From positions 1 to 41,185 of the IMG/VR virus record IMGVR_UViG_3300044669_000036: 41,185 nt of DNA. One strand, 5' to 3'. The position numbers were made by a program, and so were the translations under genes. Positions 38,114-41,185 of the stretch are shown here, one piece after another. Each line of letters opens with the position of its first letter. The stretch's first letter is position 1. The notes beneath the pieces were generated by a model. The model was not told where the DNA came from. It saw only the letters and a list, made by a program, of their open reading frames with translations, and ran no database searches. This stretch comes from a virus.

Positions 38114-38479
38114 ATGGATAACTTAATCACTACGTATCGCCGACGAATTTTAAAGGCTGCGTTATTACGCCACCAGCGTAAAACCGGAAGCGCCTGCATC
38201 ATTATTAATATGCCTAAGGGGGGAATAAACACCGTCGAATTAACAGAAATACTGCTTGATGGTCTGTTGAGACGATTCGAAAAACTGGCTCTCAGTGAAT
38301 ACGGGAATATTGACGGCGTAAAAGCCATCAGAGGAATTTACAGCAACGCCGTAGATGTGAATGGCAGCGGTGAGTTCCTGACAGAAAGCGGAAAGGCATT
38401 AATCGACGATCTCATTGCTGAGCTGGTCGAGTTTGCCAAGAAACAAAAATCAGTCACAGCGGAGACAAGCCATGAGTGA
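38114..38479 (+). CDS. PL-operon protein, unknown (121 aa)
   Basis: A protein of 121 residues. The N-terminus is basic (TTYRRRILKAALLRHQRKTG) and followed by SACIIINMPKGGINTVELTE, then acidic helices (IDDLIAELVEFAKKQ). No DNA-binding motif is clear, though the basic start could bind nucleic acid. It starts immediately after the previous stop and overlaps the next start by 8 bases. Function unknown. Confidence 0.55.
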   Translation: MDNLITTYRRRILKAALLRHQRKTGSACIIINMPKGGINTVELTEILLDGLLRRFEKLALSEYGNIDGVKAIRGIYSNAVDVNGSGEFLTESGKALIDDLIAELVEFAKKQKSVTAETSHE

Positions 38480-38684
38480 TCAGACACCAATTATCACGCA
38501 CGAACCAGTAAATATCGTGCTGACAATCGAGAACGGGAAAGTTATCCACGCGCGCCCGGTTCAGAACGGCGAGGTTACAGCATCGCTGGAGACTTTTTTA
38601 TGGATGGCTGAACGCGCCGGTTACATGATCACCCCACCTGCAGGAGAGAAGGACAATGGCCCTGACAGCGATACGAATTCCTGA
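38472..38684 (+). CDS. Small PL-operon protein, unknown (70 aa)
   Basis: A protein of 70 residues from the ATG at 38472; the longer frame from 38415 lies inside the previous gene. It contains TPIITHEPVNIVLTIENGKV, then RPVQNGEVTASLETFLWMAE and ends acidic (EKDNGPDSDTNS). Similar short proteins occur before ParE-like genes in enterobacterial phages. It overlaps the next gene by 29 bases. Its close coupling with the ParE-like gene would allow an antitoxin role, but the sequence does not show one. Confidence 0.5.
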   Translation: MSDQTPIITHEPVNIVLTIENGKVIHARPVQNGEVTASLETFLWMAERAGYMITPPAGEKDNGPDSDTNS

Positions 38685-38877
38685 GTGGGTTCATCTGCAG
38701 GCGGTCCATGTCCTCCGCCAGTTCAGAGCCAGGCGGATTCATCCCTGCCGTATGTACGGCTCCGGAAACCTGAGCCTGAGGGTTAATCGCCGCTGGCGGC
38801 TGCTGTCCCGAGACGGCGGCCAGAACTGGGAAGTAATGAGCCATGAACGATACAGCAAACTGAAGGACAGAAAATGA
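38656..38877 (+). CDS. ParE-like phage protein (73 aa)
   Basis: The product reads MALTAIRIPEWVHLQAVHVL, then RQFRARRIHPCRMYGSGNLS and LRVNRRWRLLSRDGGQNWEV. It is basic and small. Phage proteins of this pattern are known to me as a ParE-like (type II toxin fold) family, with the NRRWRLL segment corresponding to the RelE/ParE beta-strand core. It lacks several residues expected for an active RelE-type RNase, and could be an orphan domain. It is found among the small PL genes before xis-int, overlapping both neighbours. Confidence 0.5.
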   Translation: MALTAIRIPEWVHLQAVHVLRQFRARRIHPCRMYGSGNLSLRVNRRWRLLSRDGGQNWEVMSHERYSKLKDRK

Positions 38878-38969
38878 AAGCATTCTTCCTTTCTCTGCTG
38901 TTTGGCCTGTTGCTGGTAGCCGTCGTGTTCGGCGCGCTGATTGAGTATAAATTTTTGATAGGTTTCTGA
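38874..38969 (+). CDS. 31-residue single-span membrane peptide
   Basis: MKAFFLSLLFGLLLVAVVFG and then ALIEYKFLIGF form one continuous hydrophobic helix after a Lys. The ATG overlaps the preceding stop (ATGA). Such tiny membrane peptides are frequent in early phage operons and can resemble type I toxins, but no antisense RNA is apparent. It is too short for most gene finders. Probably translated, judging by coupling. Confidence 0.55.
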   Translation: MKAFFLSLLFGLLLVAVVFGALIEYKFLIGF

Positions 38970-38977
38970 GGCATGCC

Positions 38978-39289
38978 ATGAAAAAAGGTACCACTGAAAT
39001 TATTGAACGCTGGACCCGTTTAGCGGTGGAGGCCAAAGAGCTGGGGCTCGCCACCATTCACATCGACCCGGAAAACATGTTGATGGTGCTGGGGGATCTG
39101 CCGGCCAGTTCGGCTGAAAAGTCAGCCGATTGCAAGAATGACTATCAGGATGCGATCGACATCTTGCGCGACAGAGCTGCTCGCGAACTTGATGGTGGTT
39201 TTCGCGCTCATCACAACGCCCTGATTTATGCCGCTAATGAACTGGAAAATGCCCAGGCTTTCGGGCAGGAGGTCAGCCATGAGTCTTGA
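38978..39289 (+). CDS. PL-operon protein, unknown (103 aa)
   Basis: A protein of 103 residues. It contains RWTRLAVEAKELGLATIHID, then PENMLMVLGDLPASSAEKSA and AIDILRDRAARELDGGFRAH, a helical protein without a recognised domain. It lies 8 bases after the membrane peptide gene and overlaps xis by 11 bases. It might be an accessory factor of recombination by position, but this is not supported by sequence. Confidence 0.5.
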   Translation: MKKGTTEIIERWTRLAVEAKELGLATIHIDPENMLMVLGDLPASSAEKSADCKNDYQDAIDILRDRAARELDGGFRAHHNALIYAANELENAQAFGQEVSHES

Positions 39290-39488
39290 CTGTGTACCCC
39301 TTTCTACGTACTGCAGGGAGGCTGGAGAAACGGTAGAAGCCGTTAACAAACGGATACAAAGGGGGTTATGGAAGGAGGGAGTACATGTATTAAAAGTCGA
39401 TGGCGTTAAAGAACGCTGGATTGACTTAACGGAGGTTTCAAAGTGGGCAAGAAAGAACAAGGATCATTATCTCTCCCAAGAGGAGTAA
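39279..39488 (+). CDS. xis: Excisionase (Xis-like)
   Basis: A protein of 69 residues from the ATG at 39279 with a ribosome site AGGAGG 8 bases upstream. It is a winged-helix-like protein: PLSTYCREAGETVEAVNKRI, QRGLWKEGVHVLKVDGVKER, then WIDLTEVSKWAR. This is the layout of small phage excisionases, where the N-terminal helix and the wing bind DNA. It overlaps the integrase gene by 46 bases, as in many xis-int pairs. Xis bends attR and turns Int toward excision. Confidence 0.85.
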   Translation: MSLDCVPLSTYCREAGETVEAVNKRIQRGLWKEGVHVLKVDGVKERWIDLTEVSKWARKNKDHYLSQEE

Positions 39489-40615
39489 CCATCCGCCAGC
39501 ATAAAACTGGCGACACTCTGGTTATCACTTTCACATACAAAGGGGTTCTGTGCCGGGAGCCCCTCTCCAAAATGGAAGCAAACGCGCGCGGTGTGAAGTA
39601 CGCCGAGCGCCTGCTCGGGGAGATACAAAACCAGATCGCCGACGGCACATTCGATTATGCGAAATACTTCCCAAACTCCAAAAAGCTGGAGCTTTTCGGG
39701 GTAGTAAAGAAAACCAAAAATATAAAGTCTTACCTGGACGAGTACCTGAAAATCTGCCAGAACCGCAACCTGTCCCCGTCGACTATCAACGGTTATGAAA
39801 AATGCCTGTCGGCGCTGTCAGCTCTGCATAAACTCCACGTGTCAGAACTGACGCCAGCGGTCCTTAAAAACTGGATAGCCAGCCGGAAAACAAAGCTGAA
39901 AACGACCAGGAATAACCTTTCGTTTCTGCGCAGCGCCATCGATGAAGCTGTTACGGATGGCCTGCTGACCATTAACCCGGTAACCCTCGTCAGCGCCAGC
40001 CGGTACCACGTGATCGACAGCAGCCCGAGCGCCGACGATTACGAGGTTGACCCGTTCACGCCAGCGGAAACCCTCGCCATTTACCAGAGCTGCAGGTACC
40101 CGGAATGGGAAAACCTGTTCCGCTTTGCTTTCAATACCGGTCTGCGGAGCTCCGAACTGTGCGCGCTGCGCTGGCCTGATCTCGACACCATTGCGAACAC
40201 AGCCCACGTTCAGGCGGCCAGTGTCGTAGGGGTACTTAAAGGCACCAAGACAAAAGCCGGTACCCGTAAGGTGGAGCTGAACAGTGAGGCGCTGGCGGCC
40301 CTGCAGGCGCAGAAGCAATACACCTTTATGAAAAGTGAGTTCATATTCAGCGACCCGAAAACGGGAGAACCCTGGGCGAACGCCGACGCTATCCGTAAAA
40401 AAGCATGGGTGCCGACCCTGAAAAAAGCTGGCGTGCGCTATCGTAACCCGTACCAGACGCGGCACACATTCGCCACCAAGCATATTAGCCAGGGCGCTAA
40501 CCTCTTCTGGCTTGCCGGACAGATGGGCCACAAAGGGCCGGAAATGATATTCCGCAACTACGGTAAATACTTGGCTGAGTATGACGGTAAAACCGCGATT
40601 TCAGCCGCGCTGTAG
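39443..40615 (+). CDS. int: Tyrosine integrase of the prophage
   Basis: A protein of 390 residues. It starts at GTG with GGAGG 7 bases upstream. It has an arm-binding N-terminal domain (about 10-60, DUF3596-type: RQHKTGDTLVITFTYKGVLC), a SAM-like core-binding domain (about 95-175) and a catalytic domain with Arg235 (NTGLRSSELCALRW), Lys271, Arg340 (YQTRHTFATKH, with Tyr in place of the usual His), His363 (QMGHKG) and nucleophile Tyr373 (IFRNYGKY). It is the last gene before attR, so it should be the enzyme that integrates at ssrA. Confidence 0.95.
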   Translation: MGKKEQGSLSLPRGVTIRQHKTGDTLVITFTYKGVLCREPLSKMEANARGVKYAERLLGEIQNQIADGTFDYAKYFPNSKKLELFGVVKKTKNIKSYLDEYLKICQNRNLSPSTINGYEKCLSALSALHKLHVSELTPAVLKNWIASRKTKLKTTRNNLSFLRSAIDEAVTDGLLTINPVTLVSASRYHVIDSSPSADDYEVDPFTPAETLAIYQSCRYPEWENLFRFAFNTGLRSSELCALRWPDLDTIANTAHVQAASVVGVLKGTKTKAGTRKVELNSEALAALQAQKQYTFMKSEFIFSDPKTGEPWANADAIRKKAWVPTLKKAGVRYRNPYQTRHTFATKHISQGANLFWLAGQMGHKGPEMIFRNYGKYLAEYDGKTAISAAL

Positions 40616-40670
40616 CGGGGGAAATATTTCAAAATGTTGGACAGAATCAGGACGTTAGACAGACCTCAAT

Positions 40671-40689
40671 ATGCACGTAAAATGCACTT
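40671..40689 (+). promoter_or_regulatory. Putative integrase arm-type site, attR side
   Basis: ATGCACGTAAAATGCACTT is the partner of the 1029-1047 copy (17 of 19 bases). It lies 48 bp inside attR and 55 bp after the int stop. Its position on the phage side of the core is as expected for an arm site. Confidence 0.6.
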
Positions 40690-40737
40690 GAGGTATATAA
40701 CAGCAAGATAATTGTTTATTTTCAATGAGTTAAATAC

Positions 40738-40767
40738 ATTTCGGACGCGAGTTCAACTCCCGCCAGC
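40738..40767. repeat. attR core
   Basis: This is a copy of the ssrA 3' end at 900-929 with one mismatch. It is followed by CAATGAAGTC instead of TCCACCA, so it stops short of the tmRNA acceptor end. It marks the right prophage boundary. Confidence 0.88.
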
Positions 40768-40781
40768 CAATGAAGTCTACT

Positions 40782-41185
<404 letters not shown>

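Larger units (their letters stand above)
900..40767. mobile_element. Temperate myovirus-type prophage integrated in ssrA
   Basis: The element is bounded by a 30-bp direct repeat (one mismatch) and carries xis-int at its right end, a lambda-type immunity region, replication, Q, lysis, terminase, head, contractile tail and fibre modules in consistent order. Sheath and tube proteins (DUF3383 and DUF3277 families) indicate a contractile tail. All essential-looking modules have full-length frames; I saw no disabling frameshift. Insertion at ssrA is common for enterobacterial phages and islands, CP4-57 being a known example. The attL-proximal end holds the accessory genes. Confidence 0.95.

Noticed and set aside
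39842-40531. A 229-codon minus-strand frame across the integrase gene
   Set aside because: It lies entirely opposite a catalytic-motif-bearing tyrosine recombinase; its composition is that of a shadow frame and it has no ribosome site.
40738-40767. A second tmRNA or tRNA gene at the right end
   Set aside because: Only the 30-bp core matches; there is no other tRNA-like or tmRNA structure upstream, so it is an att repeat.

Overview
The window starts in an enterobacterial core locus: smpB followed by ssrA (tmRNA, tag ANDENYALAA). The SmpB and tmRNA sequences look like a member of the Enterobacteriaceae; an Enterobacter/Klebsiella-like host is my guess, not a demonstration. Nearly everything after ssrA (about 930 to 40767) is one temperate, contractile-tailed (myovirus-type) prophage inserted at the 3' end of ssrA. 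The last 30 bases of the core site recur with one mismatch at 40738-40767. Beyond that lie the apparent native ssrA terminator and a decayed IS3-family transposase.

Layout, left to right. (1) attL accessory end, 937-3540: integrase arm-type repeat, a dinI-like gene under a promoter with two LexA boxes, a clear rexA-rexB exclusion pair, and two small HTH regulators including an AlpA-type one. (2) Tail-fibre switch, 3541-5995: serine invertase plus a 1.6-kb invertible segment holding two alternative fibre C-termini, each with its own Tfa chaperone, bounded by gix-like sites. (3) Baseplate/tail, 5995-17.4 kb, minus strand: DUF2612, gpJ, gp25-like, Gp138 spike, hub, plug, Dit-like, tape measure with transglycosylase, chaperone with a likely -1 frameshift, DUF3277 tube, DUF3383 sheath. 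A passenger cassette (secreted protein, YafO-like toxin and partner) interrupts it at 8.9-10.4 kb. (4) Connector/head/packaging, 17.4-26.6 kb. (5) A second tyrosine recombinase, lysis genes (Rz/Rz1, SAR endolysin, pinholin-like holin), a passenger gene between two terminators and a Q-type antiterminator, 26.8-31.6 kb. (6) Replication (primase, helicase) and a lambda-like immunity region, 31.6-36.9 kb, with cro and cI divergent and similar 15-bp operator boxes at OR and OL. (7) PL operon of small genes ending in xis-int, 36.9-40.6 kb, plus strand.

The genes fit a lambda-style circuit. CI (S24, self-cleaving) would hold PR and PL, Cro opposes it, and Q would read through the terminators of the late operon; Int/Xis act at ssrA. 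The SOS-responsive DinI-like protein, RexAB and a headpiece-less S24 protein are candidate modulators. Structural, packaging, lysis, replication and integration modules all look intact, so the prophage may be functional. One caveat: the attR core lacks the TCCACCA end of ssrA, so simple excision would leave tmRNA without its encoded CCA end.

The least explained parts are the YafO-like toxin with a non-YafN partner, the second recombinase beside the terminase, a 27-bp repeat in the two largest head-operon gaps, a repeat cluster before the small terminase, a G-quadruplex-type tract in the early operon, and several small unknown genes.
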